Assembly: GCF_001969265.1 (NCBI RefSeq) | Contig: NZ_CP019304.1 | Coordinates: 1,240,001 to 1,304,000 of the forward strand | DNA length: 64,000 nt | From: Arthrobacter sp. QXT-31 | Lineage (GTDB): Bacteria > Actinomycetota > Actinomycetes > Actinomycetales > Micrococcaceae | Reading direction: 5' to 3' | Translations under genes and position numbers: made by a program | Shown here: positions 7,107 to 15,495 of the stretch, piece by piece | How the letters are laid out: the number at the start of each line of letters is the position of its first letter | How positions within the stretch are numbered: position 1 is the stretch's first letter | Notes under the pieces: generated by a model | Databases searched by the model: none | Told to the model about the DNA's origin: nothing | What the model saw: only the letters and a program-made list of their open reading frames with translations

Positions 7107-9836
7107 CTACTTGCCCAGGCCGGCCCGCCGCAGAGCTTCGGCCATGGCGGTATCAGCTTGGGCTGGCTGGCCGGACTGCTTCGGCTGCCGCCGGCTGCTG
7201 TTCCGGTCGCCCGCCGAGCGGCCCGGATCATTCCCCTGGCGCGGTCCGGGCTTTCCGCTGGCATTGCCAGAATCGCCCGTCCGGTTCCGGCCGCCGTCGC
7301 GGTCGGCGCCTGCCGGGTGGCCGGCGGCGCGGCCCCCATCGGCGGCGCGGCCCCCGTCGCGGTCCCTGCCACGGTCACGGTCCCGGCCGCCCCGTCCCCC
7401 AGGCTGCGATCCCCCAGCCGGCCGTCCCCCAGGCTGCCTGCCCCCAACCGGCCGATCACCGGACGACCCGGGTTCGTCGTCGAGCCTGAGCGTGAGCGAA
7501 ATGCGTTTCCGCTCCGGATCAGCCTCCAGCACCTTCACCCTGACCACCTGTCCGGACTTGACCACCTCGCGCGGATCGGCGACGAACCGGTTGGCGAGGG
7601 CCGACACGTGGACCAGCCCGTCCTGGTGGACCCCGACGTCCACGAACGCGCCGAACGCGGCCACATTGGTGACGGTTCCCTCGAGGACCATTCCAGGCTT
7701 CAGGTCGGAGATCTTCTCGATGCCCTCAGAGAACGCCGCCGCCTTGAACGCCGGGCGAGGATCGCGTCCCGGCTTCTCCAGCTCGGCGATGATGTCGCGC
7801 ACCGTCGGAAGCCCGAAGGTTCCGTCCACGAAATCGGCAGGGTTCAGCCGGCCGGCGTCGGCCAGCGGAGCTAGCCCGCCCGCCCCTCCCGAAGCCCCCG
7901 AACCACCAGAACCACGCCCGGCACCGGCCGCCGTCAGGATCTTCCGCGCCACAGAGTAGGCCTCCGGGTGAACGCTGGAGGCGTCGAGCGGCTCCGCTCC
8001 CCCGGTGATCCGCAGGAAGCCGGCACACTGTTCAAACGCCTTGGCACCCAGCCGGGGCACCTTCTTCAGCTCGCTGCGTTTGGCGAACGGCCCGTGCTCG
8101 TTGCGGTACTTCACGATGTTCTCGCTCAGCAGCGGCCCGACGCCCGCCACCCGGCTCAGCAGCGCCGGCGAGGCCGTGTTCACGTCCACGCCCACGGCGT
8201 TCACGCAGTCCTCCACCACGGCATCCAGGCTTCGGTCGAGCTTCGATGCCGTGACGTCGTGCTGGTACTGGCCCACGCCGATCGACTTCGGATCGATCTT
8301 CACCAGCTCTGCCAGCGGGTCCTGCAGCCTTCGGGCGATGGACACCGCACCGCGCAGCGAGACATCCATCCCCGGGAGTTCGGCGGCGGCAAGAGCGGAT
8401 GCCGAGTACACGGATGCACCCGCCTCGGACACCACCAGCTTCTGCGGCGCCGCCACACCGGTACCCGGGCCCGTGCCGGAGTCACCAGCGGAGGCAAGCC
8501 GCTTAATCAGTTCGGCCGCCAGCTTGTCCGTTTCGCGCGACGCCGTCCCGTTGCCGATGGCCACGAGTTCGACGGCGTGCTGCCGCGCCAGCCGGGTCAG
8601 CGTCGCCAGCGCTTCGTCCCACTTGCGCGCCGGGGCATGCGGATAGACCGTGTCCGTGGCCACCACCTTGCCGGTTTTATCGACCACGGCCACCTTCACG
8701 CCGGTCCGCAGCCCGGGGTCGAGGCCCAGCGTGGCGCGGTTTCCGGCGGGCGCTGCCAGCAGCACGTCCCGCAGGTTGGCGGCAAAAACGCGCACGGCCT
8801 CGTCTTCCGCGGCGGCGAACATCCGTCCACGGAGGTCAGCCGTGAGCCGCGCAAGAACCCGGGAGCGCCACGCCACCTGCGCGGTTTGCAGCAGCCAGGA
8901 ATCGGCGGGCCGGCCGCGGTCGGCGACCCCGAGGAACCGGGCTACGGCGGATTCGTACCGGGAGCGCGCGGCGGCAAGTGCGTCGTCGTCGGCCGGGTCC
9001 GCTTCGGCGAGGTCCAGCTCGAGCACGCCGTCCTTCTCCCCGCGCAACAGAGCGAGGACACGGTGCGACGGCATCCCCGACGGCGCCTGCGAAAACTCGA
9101 AGTAATCCGCGAACTTCTGCCCCTCGGACTCCTTGCCCTTCTTGACCCGCGACACCATCCGGCCCTGCGTCCACAGCCGTTCACGCAGGTTCTCCGCCAG
9201 ATCCGGGTCCTGGGCGACGCGCTCCACGAGGATGGCCCGCGCACCGGCGAGCGCCGCAGCGGCATCGTCGACAGCGTGGTCCGGGTTCAGGTACTTGGCC
9301 GCCTCGCGCTCGGGGTCGAGTTCCGGGCGCTTGAGCAGCGCGTCTGCCAGCGGTTCGAGCCCGGCCTCGCGCGCAATCTGCGCCTTGGTGCGCCGCTTGG
9401 ACTTGAAGGGGAGGTAGATGTCCTCGAGCCGGGACTTCGTATCGGCGGCCACGACGGCGGCTTCGAGTTCCGCGGTCAGCTTCCCCTGCGCGGCAATTGC
9501 CTCCAGGACAGCACGACGGCGGTCCTCCAGTTCGCGGAGGTAGCGCAGCCGCTCGTCGAGCTCGCGGAGCTGGCCGTCGTCGAGCGTCCCGGTGGCTTCC
9601 TTGCGGTAGCGGGCGATGAACGGAACGGTTGACCCGCCGTCGAGCAGTTCCACGGCCGCCCTAACCTGCCAGGCCTTCACCCCGAGCTCGGAAGCGATCT
9701 GTTCGGCTATGCGGGCGGACACGTGATCATCGGGCTGGCTGCCCGGCCGGGGCGCGGGGGTGTCCTTCGGCTTGGTCCCGGCGGCGGTGGCGGGGCTTGG
9801 CATGGGCGTTGCAGGGTGCTGCGGCTGTTGAGTCAC
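7107..9836 (-). CDS. tex: Tex-family RNA-binding transcriptional accessory protein
   Basis: Domain order matches Tex. An N-terminal helical domain (RIAEQIASELGVKAWQVRAAVELL, with VPFIARYRKEATG) is followed by the YqgF/RNase-H-like domain (LGLDPGLRTGVKVAVVD), a helix-hairpin-helix pair (VDVNTASPALLSRVAGVG, YRNEHGPFAKRSEL) and an S1 RNA-binding domain (GMVLEGTVTNVAAFGAFVDVG). After S1 there is an unusual tail of about 130 residues rich in Arg, Gly, Asp and Pro (GGRDRDRGRDRDGGR), likely disordered and RNA-binding. GTG at 9834-9836 (VTQQPQHP) is the preferred start; ATG at 9803 is an alternative. Tex binds RNA and is linked to stress and toxin-gene expression in other bacteria. It is divergent from 9974. 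Confidence 0.92.
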   Translation of the reverse strand: MTQQPQHPATPMPSPATAAGTKPKDTPAPRPGSQPDDHVSARIAEQIASELGVKAWQVRAAVELLDGGSTVPFIARYRKEATGTLDDGQLRELDERLRYLRELEDRRRAVLEAIAAQGKLTAELEAAVVAADTKSRLEDIYLPFKSKRRTKAQIAREAGLEPLADALLKRPELDPEREAAKYLNPDHAVDDAAAALAGARAILVERVAQDPDLAENLRERLWTQGRMVSRVKKGKESEGQKFADYFEFSQAPSGMPSHRVLALLRGEKDGVLELDLAEADPADDDALAAARSRYESAVARFLGVADRGRPADSWLLQTAQVAWRSRVLARLTADLRGRMFAAAEDEAVRVFAANLRDVLLAAPAGNRATLGLDPGLRTGVKVAVVDKTGKVVATDTVYPHAPARKWDEALATLTRLARQHAVELVAIGNGTASRETDKLAAELIKRLASAGDSGTGPGTGVAAPQKLVVSEAGASVYSASALAAAELPGMDVSLRGAVSIARRLQDPLAELVKIDPKSIGVGQYQHDVTASKLDRSLDAVVEDCVNAVGVDVNTASPALLSRVAGVGPLLSENIVKYRNEHGPFAKRSELKKVPRLGAKAFEQCAGFLRITGGAEPLDASSVHPEAYSVARKILTAAGAGRGSGGSGASGGAGGLAPLADAGRLNPADFVDGTFGLPTVRDIIAELEKPGRDPRPAFKAAAFSEGIEKISDLKPGMVLEGTVTNVAAFGAFVDVGVHQDGLVHVSALANRFVADPREVVKSGQVVRVKVLEADPERKRISLTLRLDDEPGSSGDRPVGGRQPGGRPAGGSQPGGRGGRDRDRGRDRDGGRAADGGRAAGHPAGADRDGGRNRTGDSGNASGKPGPRQGNDPGRSAGDRNSSRRQPKQSGQPAQADTAMAEALRRAGLGK

Positions 9837-9973
9837 CAGAACATTTTGCCCTACGCGGCCCCATCCGGGCCGATCCCGGGTTGCATCGCGGGACCAAACC
9901 GCACTACCCACGGCCGACCTTAAGTGGTGTAGTGACTGTATGCAGCGGAGGTCATCGACTTAGGCGGTGCATC

Positions 9974-10270
9974 ATGCAGGAATTGCTCATCATTCTTCAG
10001 GACGGCTTCGATGACGATGAAGTCGCCATCACGGTCAACGGCAAGGAGGCCCGGTACGACCGCGATGTCACCACCCGGGAGCTCCTGGGGATGGCCGAGG
10101 AAGTCTCCATTGAACTTCCGGCGAAGGGCGCAACGGTGGGGGTTGAAGTCACCAGCCGCAATCTCAGTGCGGAAATGAAGCTCCACGGCAGGCCGCGGAG
10201 CCTCCTTGTGTCGATTGAGGACGGCGAACTCGTGCTCAGCGAGGGGACGGGCCGCGAGGCATTCCTCTGA
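9974..10270 (+). CDS. Hypothetical protein, 98 residues
   Basis: No family recognised. It begins MQELLIILQDGFDDDEVAI at an ATG preceded by AGGCGG, and is a small acidic alpha/beta-looking protein without signal peptide, membrane segment or cysteines. Alternating hydrophobic stretches (VSIELPAKGATVGVEVTS, LLVSIEDGELVLSEG) suggest a beta-rich fold. It is divergent from tex and followed at 75 bases by the membrane-protein gene, so it could lead that operon. Intergenic 9837-9973 presumably holds both promoters. Confidence 0.75.
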   Translation: MQELLIILQDGFDDDEVAITVNGKEARYDRDVTTRELLGMAEEVSIELPAKGATVGVEVTSRNLSAEMKLHGRPRSLLVSIEDGELVLSEGTGREAFL

Positions 10271-10345
10271 GGGAGTCTGATGGCACCGCCGCGCCGGAAG
10301 GGCGACATGAATGGTCTTCACGAGTTTCCCAGGGGTTGATGCCCG

Positions 10346-11332
10346 GTGAGAAACCAGCGGGTGCGTTCAGCGAAGCGGCCGGCCACCGATGGTCCCGCAC
10401 GGCGCTCCTCCCGGGATTCTGTCCGGCCGTCGCCAGCGGCTGACGTTGAAACCGCGGCCGCCCGGGCCAGTCATACGCTGCTCGAGTGGCTGGGCGTCGC
10501 CATTCCGGCGCTCTCAGCCGTCACCGGCCTGCTGTTCGTGTTCGGCTGGACCTACACGAGCTCCCGGCTCGCCCACTTCGGCATCGACCACACCATCCTG
10601 GGACTTACCACCGCCGATTACGTGCTGCGCAGCGTCGACGCCATCTATATTCCCGCTGCGGCAATCCTGTTCCTGGTACTGGCGGCGCTGCTGCTGCATG
10701 CTGGAATCTCAGGGCTGCGCAGACGCGGGCGCGCGCTTCCCGCGCTGCGGCGGACTGGCATAACGGCGCTTGTTGCCGGCATATCCGCCGCCGTCCTGGG
10801 GATCTGGGCAATGTTTGTCCCGGTGCAGTTCGTGTCCCCCTATCTGGTGCCTTCGTTCCTTCAGGGCGGGGGGCTTGCGGTGGCAGCCTTCGGGTTTTTC
10901 CTGCTGCGCCGGCTCTACGCTGCACAGCAGCACCCGCCCCGGACCGGTATCCCCCGGTGGGAGTACCGCTGCTATTGGCTCGTGGTTTCGATCGTGGTCC
11001 TGAATCTTTTTTGGGCGTCCGCGCAATTCGCGTCGGCGCTTGGCAGCAACCGGGCCCTGGATGTAGTCCGCGATCTTGGCAAACGTCCGCTGGTGACCGT
11101 TTTCAGCAAGCAGTCGCTGGCTATTTCCCGTCCGGTGATGGAGCAAAGGATGCCGGGTGGTGACGTCGCTTACCGGTTCAGGTACACAGGGCTCCGGCTC
11201 ATCATGACGGCCGGCGGGAAATACCTCCTTCTGTCCGAGGGCTGGTCCAGGGAGTCGGGTACAGCTGTTGTTCTTACGGACAGTCCGGATATACGCCTTG
11301 AGTTCGCTCCGGGAGGAGTCACCCGCCGATGA
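10346..11332 (+). CDS. Multi-pass membrane protein of unknown function
   Basis: This protein has 328 residues. After a basic N-terminus of about 45 residues there are about five hydrophobic helices: near 48-70 (VAIPALSAVTGLLFVFGWTY), 100-122, 138-158, 166-188 and 207-227. The last 100 residues form a soluble, probably extracytoplasmic domain. The start is GTG (10346), 4 bases after CCCG, with no strong ribosome site. Its end overlaps the following lipoprotein gene by 4 bases (ATGA), so the two are translationally coupled and probably work together at the membrane. Function not recognised. Confidence 0.8.
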   Translation: MRNQRVRSAKRPATDGPARRSSRDSVRPSPAADVETAAARASHTLLEWLGVAIPALSAVTGLLFVFGWTYTSSRLAHFGIDHTILGLTTADYVLRSVDAIYIPAAAILFLVLAALLLHAGISGLRRRGRALPALRRTGITALVAGISAAVLGIWAMFVPVQFVSPYLVPSFLQGGGLAVAAFGFFLLRRLYAAQQHPPRTGIPRWEYRCYWLVVSIVVLNLFWASAQFASALGSNRALDVVRDLGKRPLVTVFSKQSLAISRPVMEQRMPGGDVAYRFRYTGLRLIMTAGGKYLLLSEGWSRESGTAVVLTDSPDIRLEFAPGGVTRR

Positions 11333-12009
11333 CCATAATTTCGCCGCTGTTCGTATTGTCTGGCCTCGCGGTCCTAACCATGGTGTTGGGTGGCTGCGAT
11401 CCCGGCCAGGCTTCGAGCCAGGTGACTCTCATCGCCGGTGGACAGCCGACCGGCGGTGTCGTTCCGCCGTGGCCCTCGGGAGAACCCGAGCCCAGCGGCA
11501 TACCTCTGCCGCAGGGCGCGCCGCCCCCACGCACGCTCGCCTTTGCTGCGCCGGCTGACTCCCGGACTCCGGAGACGGAATCACTGGAGGTGAAGGCAGG
11601 CGACGAAGGCCTGTCCATATCGTCGGTGACCTTGTCCACTCTCGCCGGACAGGACAACTTCTCCATCACAGGCAATACCTGCAGTGGCGCTGATCTCGGT
11701 TCAGGCCAGAGCTGCAGAATCGAATTCTCGTTCCGGCCCGGCGGTGATGGCCGTTCGAAGGCTGAAGTGGTTCTGCGCTCGAAAGAGGAAAAACCGCTGG
11801 CAATCGTTTACCTGGACGGCCGGACCACAGCAGCCACCGCCACACCAGGGCCGGTTATCACAACGTCAGCTGACACACCGGAACCGTCACCGACTACGGG
11901 CACCAGCACCCCTGGCCCGGATCCCACCTACACCGGCACTGACGTGCCCTCGCCGCCGGCAACATCGGTTGACCCGCCATCGACGCCCCAATCCACTGTC
12001 ACGCCGTAA
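11329..12009 (+). CDS. Predicted lipoprotein with a choice-of-anchor/ASH-like beta domain
   Basis: The N-terminus is a lipoprotein signal (SGLAVLTMVLGGC, lipobox LGGC), so it is likely anchored outside the membrane. A Pro-rich linker follows. Residues about 70-165 (SLEVKAGDEGLSISSVTLS to SCRIEFSFRPGG) have the pattern of an immunoglobulin-like 'choice-of-anchor D' domain, with a Cys pair in NTCSGADLGSGQSC. The C-terminal 60 residues are a Thr/Pro/Ser-rich tail like a cell-wall spacer. It shares an ATGA overlap with the membrane protein upstream. No enzymatic motif is seen. Confidence 0.75.
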   Translation: MTIISPLFVLSGLAVLTMVLGGCDPGQASSQVTLIAGGQPTGGVVPPWPSGEPEPSGIPLPQGAPPPRTLAFAAPADSRTPETESLEVKAGDEGLSISSVTLSTLAGQDNFSITGNTCSGADLGSGQSCRIEFSFRPGGDGRSKAEVVLRSKEEKPLAIVYLDGRTTAATATPGPVITTSADTPEPSPTTGTSTPGPDPTYTGTDVPSPPATSVDPPSTPQSTVTP

Positions 12010-12045
12010 CGCAGCCAGCCGCCGCATTTCCTGGGTGTGGGAAGG

Positions 12046-12888
12046 CTATGCCCCGCCGCTAACCTCGGCTAGCGCTTCATCCAGCACCTTCCCGAAGTTC
12101 GCGGCGTCGTGAGCGAACCGGCCGAGGAAGAGGCCAGAGACACCGTCCAGGGTGGGCAGCAGGCCGGGTTTCGCGGAGCCGCCGTAGATGACGGGGAGGT
12201 CCTGCAGCGCGTGGGCACCGAGCAGCTCCCGCAAAACACGTACGACGGCGGACACGTAGTCCGCGCTGGCGGGCTCGGCTGCGCCGATGGCCCAGACAGG
12301 TTCATAGGCGATGACCAGGCGGGCTGCCAGGTCCCAGTCGCCGTCGGCGGCGGCCCCGATCTGGCCATAGACGAATTGGGCGGCGGCTTCCGCGCCGGCC
12401 GTGTTGCCGCCATCGGTGCTGCCGGCGCCGGCACCGCCATCAGATAAAGCGCGCGTCTCCTCCCCCACGCAGAGCAGCGGGGTGACGCCGGCGCCGTCGG
12501 CCGCCCTGACCTTGAGCGCGATCATGGCGTCGTCCTCAGCGAAGTGCCGCCGTCGTTCTGCGTGCCCGATCTCCACCAGTCCCACGCCCAGCTCGGCGAG
12601 CAGCGACGGTGAGAGCTCACCAGTCCACGGACCGTCGGCCCAGCCGCAGTTTTGGGCACCCAGGACCAGCGCCGACCCGGCAAGGATTTCCCCTGCCGCT
12701 GGAAGCACGGGGAAAGAGGGAATCACAAACGGGACCACCCGCCCGGCCGCGAGGGCCGGGCGGGCGTCCACCTGTTGGCGCAGTTCATCCAGCCAGCGCA
12801 GGCTGTCCCGGTAGCCGAGGTACATCTTGGTGCTGACGCCGACGAAAGTCGTGCCGGGGTCCTTGATGGCCTGGCTGAGCTGGGTCAC
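12046..12888 (-). CDS. lerI: Triose-phosphate-isomerase-like sugar-phosphate isomerase (LerI-like)
   Basis: The fold is that of TIM: Lys in VSTKMYLG, catalytic His in EIGHAERR, catalytic Glu in AYEPVWAIG, and the phosphate loop IYGGSAKPG. The N-terminal STKMY replaces the NWKMN of glycolytic TpiA, as in tetrulose-phosphate isomerases such as mycobacterial LerI (L-erythrulose-1-phosphate to D-erythrulose-4-phosphate). It sits last in an operon with a tetrulose-type kinase and an RpiB-type isomerase, which supports that role. The start is GTG (12886-12888) behind AGGAAA. A Gly/Ala-rich insert (GGAGAGSTDGGNTAG) follows the VGEE segment. A dedicated triose-phosphate role cannot be fully excluded. 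Confidence 0.75.
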   Translation of the reverse strand: MTQLSQAIKDPGTTFVGVSTKMYLGYRDSLRWLDELRQQVDARPALAAGRVVPFVIPSFPVLPAAGEILAGSALVLGAQNCGWADGPWTGELSPSLLAELGVGLVEIGHAERRRHFAEDDAMIALKVRAADGAGVTPLLCVGEETRALSDGGAGAGSTDGGNTAGAEAAAQFVYGQIGAAADGDWDLAARLVIAYEPVWAIGAAEPASADYVSAVVRVLRELLGAHALQDLPVIYGGSAKPGLLPTLDGVSGLFLGRFAHDAANFGKVLDEALAEVSGGA

Positions 12889-12945
12889 GGGGTTTCCTGC
12901 CTTTGCTGGTGGTGCTGAATGGTGTTGCTGCGCCTTTGCTGCTGG

Positions 12946-14349
12946 CTACTTTTCCAGCACGGGCTGCTTTTCTGCAGTGCCTGCGATGCCGGCAGCGTCG
13001 GTTCCGAGCAGGTCGTCCGCCTTGTTCTTGAACTTCCGGGTGCCGGACATCAAGATCGCTGCGAGGAACGGCAGCACACCGAGCGCGTAGACGCCCATGG
13101 TGCCGGTGTCCGAGGCGGTGACCTGGTTGACGGTGGTCCGCAGGATCGGGGCGACGAACCCGCCCAGGTTGCCCAGCGAGTTGATGAGCCCGATGCCCGC
13201 TGCGGCGGCAGTTCCGGTGAGGAACGCCGTCGGGTAGGACCACGCGATGGGGCCGATCGAGAGGAAACTGCACACGGCGAGGGTGATGAACACGATGCCC
13301 AGCGCCGGCAGGTGGTTGGCTCCCGCCCAGGCGGAACCGAAGATACACAGGCCCGTGGAGATGAACAGCCCGGTGCCCCAGGTGCGGCGGCGGATCACGG
13401 TGTTGGCAGCCTTGCCGATGAAGTAGCAGGCGAAGATGCCGAAGAACCACGGGATGGCGGCCATAAGTCCGACGGCGAGACCCACCTTCTGGCCGGTCAG
13501 CTGGGCCACCTGCTGCGGCAGGTAGAAGGTCACGCCGTAGACGGCGATCTGCAGGCAGAAGTAGATGACGGTGAAGTACCAGACACGGCCGTTCTTCATG
13601 GCGGCAAGGACGCCGCGGGGGCCGGACTCTTCCTTGACGTTGTCCTCGAGGGCCATGACGTCCTGCAGGGCCTTCTTCTCGTCCCTGTTGAGGAACTTGG
13701 CCTCCTGCGGGCTGTTGATCAGGAAGAAGTAGGCGGCGATGCCGGCCACGACCGCGAGCATGCCTTCGACGAAGAACATGACCTGCCAGCCCTGCACGCC
13801 GGGAACCTGGTCGCCGATGTTGATCAGCCAGCCGGACAGCGGGGCGCCCATCATCTGGGAGAAGGGCTGGGCCAGGTAGAAGATGGCGAACATCTTGACG
13901 CGGACCTTGTTCGGGAACCAGGCGGCTAGGAACATGATGACGCCCGGGAAGAGCCCGGCCTCCGTCACGCCGAGGAGGAACCGCAGGATCACGAAGGAGA
14001 CCTCGTCCTGGACGAAGGCGAAGCAGGCGGAGACGATGCCCCAGGTGACGGCGATGCGGGCCAGCCACACCTTGGCGCCGAACTTGGTCAGGAGCAGGTT
14101 GCTGGGGATTTCAAACAGCGCGTAGCCGATGAAGAAGATGCCGGCGCCCAGCGCGTAGGCGCCTGCGGTGATGCCTTTGTCCGCCTCAAGCGCAGCCTCG
14201 GCAAACCCCACGTTGGTGCGGTCCAGGAAGGCAACAATGTACAGGATGACAAGCATCGGCATGAGCCGGAAGGATGCCTTGGAGATGGCCGATTTGAGAA
14301 CCGGTGACTCCAACAGCTCCTTCGTGGCGGATGTGGATGTGACAGTCAT
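12946..14349 (-). CDS. MFS transporter, anion:cation symporter (ACS)-type
   Basis: A 12-helix permease of 467 residues. The first-helix motif LDRTNVGFA and the following GAGIFFIGYALFEIPSN are hallmarks of the ACS family, whose known members import organic anions such as hexuronates, tartrate or phthalate. It therefore probably imports the operon's substrate, hinting at a carboxylate rather than a neutral polyol. It lies between the 31-residue membrane peptide and lerI. It is clearly related to the MFS gene at 52739-54106 and both are paired with related SDRs. The 102-base gap upstream (14350-14451) shows no obvious signal. Confidence 0.85.
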   Translation of the reverse strand: MTVTSTSATKELLESPVLKSAISKASFRLMPMLVILYIVAFLDRTNVGFAEAALEADKGITAGAYALGAGIFFIGYALFEIPSNLLLTKFGAKVWLARIAVTWGIVSACFAFVQDEVSFVILRFLLGVTEAGLFPGVIMFLAAWFPNKVRVKMFAIFYLAQPFSQMMGAPLSGWLINIGDQVPGVQGWQVMFFVEGMLAVVAGIAAYFFLINSPQEAKFLNRDEKKALQDVMALEDNVKEESGPRGVLAAMKNGRVWYFTVIYFCLQIAVYGVTFYLPQQVAQLTGQKVGLAVGLMAAIPWFFGIFACYFIGKAANTVIRRRTWGTGLFISTGLCIFGSAWAGANHLPALGIVFITLAVCSFLSIGPIAWSYPTAFLTGTAAAAGIGLINSLGNLGGFVAPILRTTVNQVTASDTGTMGVYALGVLPFLAAILMSGTRKFKNKADDLLGTDAAGIAGTAEKQPVLEK

Positions 14350-14451
14350 TCAAACTCCTCTTTGAGTAAAAGTGAGCAAATCAGGGCACAGCGAACGGAC
14401 CCGTCCGGGAGGAACGGATTCCGGGTAAATCAGGTTGTTACAGCGAGAAAC

Positions 14452-14547
14452 TCAGATCCCGAAGGCGATGAGCAGCACGCCGGCCAGGCAGGCGAGGACG
14501 CCGACGGCCAGGTAGATCTTGCGTTCCTTGGTCCACGAGCTAAGCAT
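14452..14547 (-). CDS. Small membrane protein, 31 residues
   Basis: A short reading frame starts at ATG 14545-14547 and encodes a basic/polar head of about ten residues (MLSSWTKERK) followed by one hydrophobic helix to the C-terminus (about residues 11-31, ending LLIAFGI). Its ribosome site AGGAAGGA is very strong and well spaced, and overlaps the TAG stop of the upstream SDR, so translation is probably coupled. It lies between the SDR and the MFS transporter in the same operon. No family is recognised; a transporter-associated small subunit is a reasonable guess. Confidence 0.65.
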   Translation of the reverse strand: MLSSWTKERKIYLAVGVLACLAGVLLIAFGI

Positions 14548-14558
14548 TGTGGTCCTTC

Positions 14559-15326
14559 CTAGTGCATGTAGAGGCCGCCATCCACATTCAGCGTCTGGCC
14601 GGAGATGTACCCGGCGTCCTCGCTGATGAGGAAGGCGATGGCTGCGGCGATGTCCCGGGTGGAACCGACGCGGTTCACCACGAGGTCCTTGACCAGTTCG
14701 TCCTTGCGTTCCTGGCTGAGGGTGCCGCCCATGATGTCGGTGTCGATGGGGCCGGGCGAGATGGCGTTGACGGTGATGTCGTACTCGCCCAGTTCGCGGG
14801 CCGTGGAGCGGGTCAGGCCGATCACGCCGGCCTTGGCCACGGAGTACGGGGTCTTGGAGAACGTTCCGCCGCCGCGCTGTGCGGAAACGGACGAGATGTT
14901 CACGATGCGGCCGATCCCGTTCTTCACCATGGACTCCGCGACGCGGCGGGTGGCGTAGTGGACACCGTTGAGGTTGATGTTGAGCACGCGGTCCCATTCG
15001 GCGGCCTCGAGTTCCAGATACGGGACCGGCGAGCTGACGCCGGCAACGTTCGCGAGGGCCACGATCTGCGGCAGCTCAGCCTCGATCGAGTCGATGGCCG
15101 CACGGACCGACGCCTCGTCGGCGACGTTCGCTCCCACGCCGTGCGCCTTCACACCGTACTGGCTGGCGATCTCCTTGGCCGTGGCCTGGCAGAGGGCGTC
15201 GTCGAGGTCGATGATGCCGATGTTCCAGCCCTGCTCCGCCAGGTAGTTCACCGTGGCCCGGCCGATGCCGCGCTCGGAGACGGCGCCTGTGACGATGGCC
15301 GTGCGTTCGGACGGAAAAGTGCTCAT
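14559..15326 (-). CDS. SDR-family oxidoreductase
   Basis: A classical short-chain dehydrogenase of 255 residues. The NAD-binding TGAVSERGIGRA motif is at residues 13-24. Others are the NVAG-type ALANVAGVSS, the catalytic Ser in NISSVSAQRGG, and the YxxxK pair in TPYSVAKAG. ISPGPIDTDIMGG and the C-terminal LNVDGG complete the fold. ATG at 15324-15326 follows AGGAG. In this operon it would oxidise a hydroxyl of the imported compound or of an intermediate. It is a close relative of the SDR at 51926-52702 (shared SAQRGGGT and PGPIDTDIMGGTL). Substrate unknown. Confidence 0.88.
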   Translation of the reverse strand: MSTFPSERTAIVTGAVSERGIGRATVNYLAEQGWNIGIIDLDDALCQATAKEIASQYGVKAHGVGANVADEASVRAAIDSIEAELPQIVALANVAGVSSPVPYLELEAAEWDRVLNINLNGVHYATRRVAESMVKNGIGRIVNISSVSAQRGGGTFSKTPYSVAKAGVIGLTRSTARELGEYDITVNAISPGPIDTDIMGGTLSQERKDELVKDLVVNRVGSTRDIAAAIAFLISEDAGYISGQTLNVDGGLYMH

Positions 15327-15351
15327 ATATGTTCTCCTGAGTGGTAAGGGA

Positions 15352-15388
15352 CCGGTTGCTGCCGGGCGGAATCACCGGCAGCAACCGG
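15352..15388. other. Perfect 14-bp hairpin between SDR and HCDH genes
   Basis: CCGGTTGCTGCCGG (15352-15365) and CCGGCAGCAACCGG (15375-15388) are exact reverse complements with a 9-base loop. It lies inside the operon, just upstream of the SDR start. It could act as an attenuator, an RNA-processing or stability element that sets SDR/MFS/lerI levels apart from the genes upstream. The DNA between it and the HCDH gene (15400-15449) is also self-complementary. Confidence 0.5.
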
Positions 15389-15450
15389 AGGAAATCGGGC
15401 AGCACAACAGGAGGGCAGCTGCCCGGGGCAGCGCCCGCCTGCTGTGGTGT

Positions 15451-15495
15451 TTAGTGGATCGGTGTTTAGTTGATCGGTGCTTAGTTGATCGGTGC
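15451..15495 (-). repeat. Three tandem 15-bp copies spanning the HCDH stop codon
   Basis: The unit TTAGTTGATCGGTGC occurs at 15481-15495 and 15466-15480, and with two changes at 15451-15465. On the coding strand each copy reads out the last residues APIN plus a TAA stop, so the gene's end with its stop has been duplicated downstream twice. It looks like replication slippage and gives three in-frame stops. Confidence 0.85.

Noticed and set aside
12046..12888. Glycolytic triose-phosphate isomerase (tpiA)
   Set aside because: The NWKMN segment is replaced by STKMY and the gene is in a sugar-catabolic operon without gap/pgk.
12785..14068. A long open frame on the same strand as the MFS gene in another frame (427 codons)
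   Set aside because: It is a high-GC shadow of the transporter and isomerase genes: low-complexity Arg/His/Pro/Gly composition, no motif, and no ribosome site.
15451..15495. Direct repeats considered as CRISPR
   Set aside because: Units are contiguous, 15 bp long, without spacers, and include the gene's stop codon.
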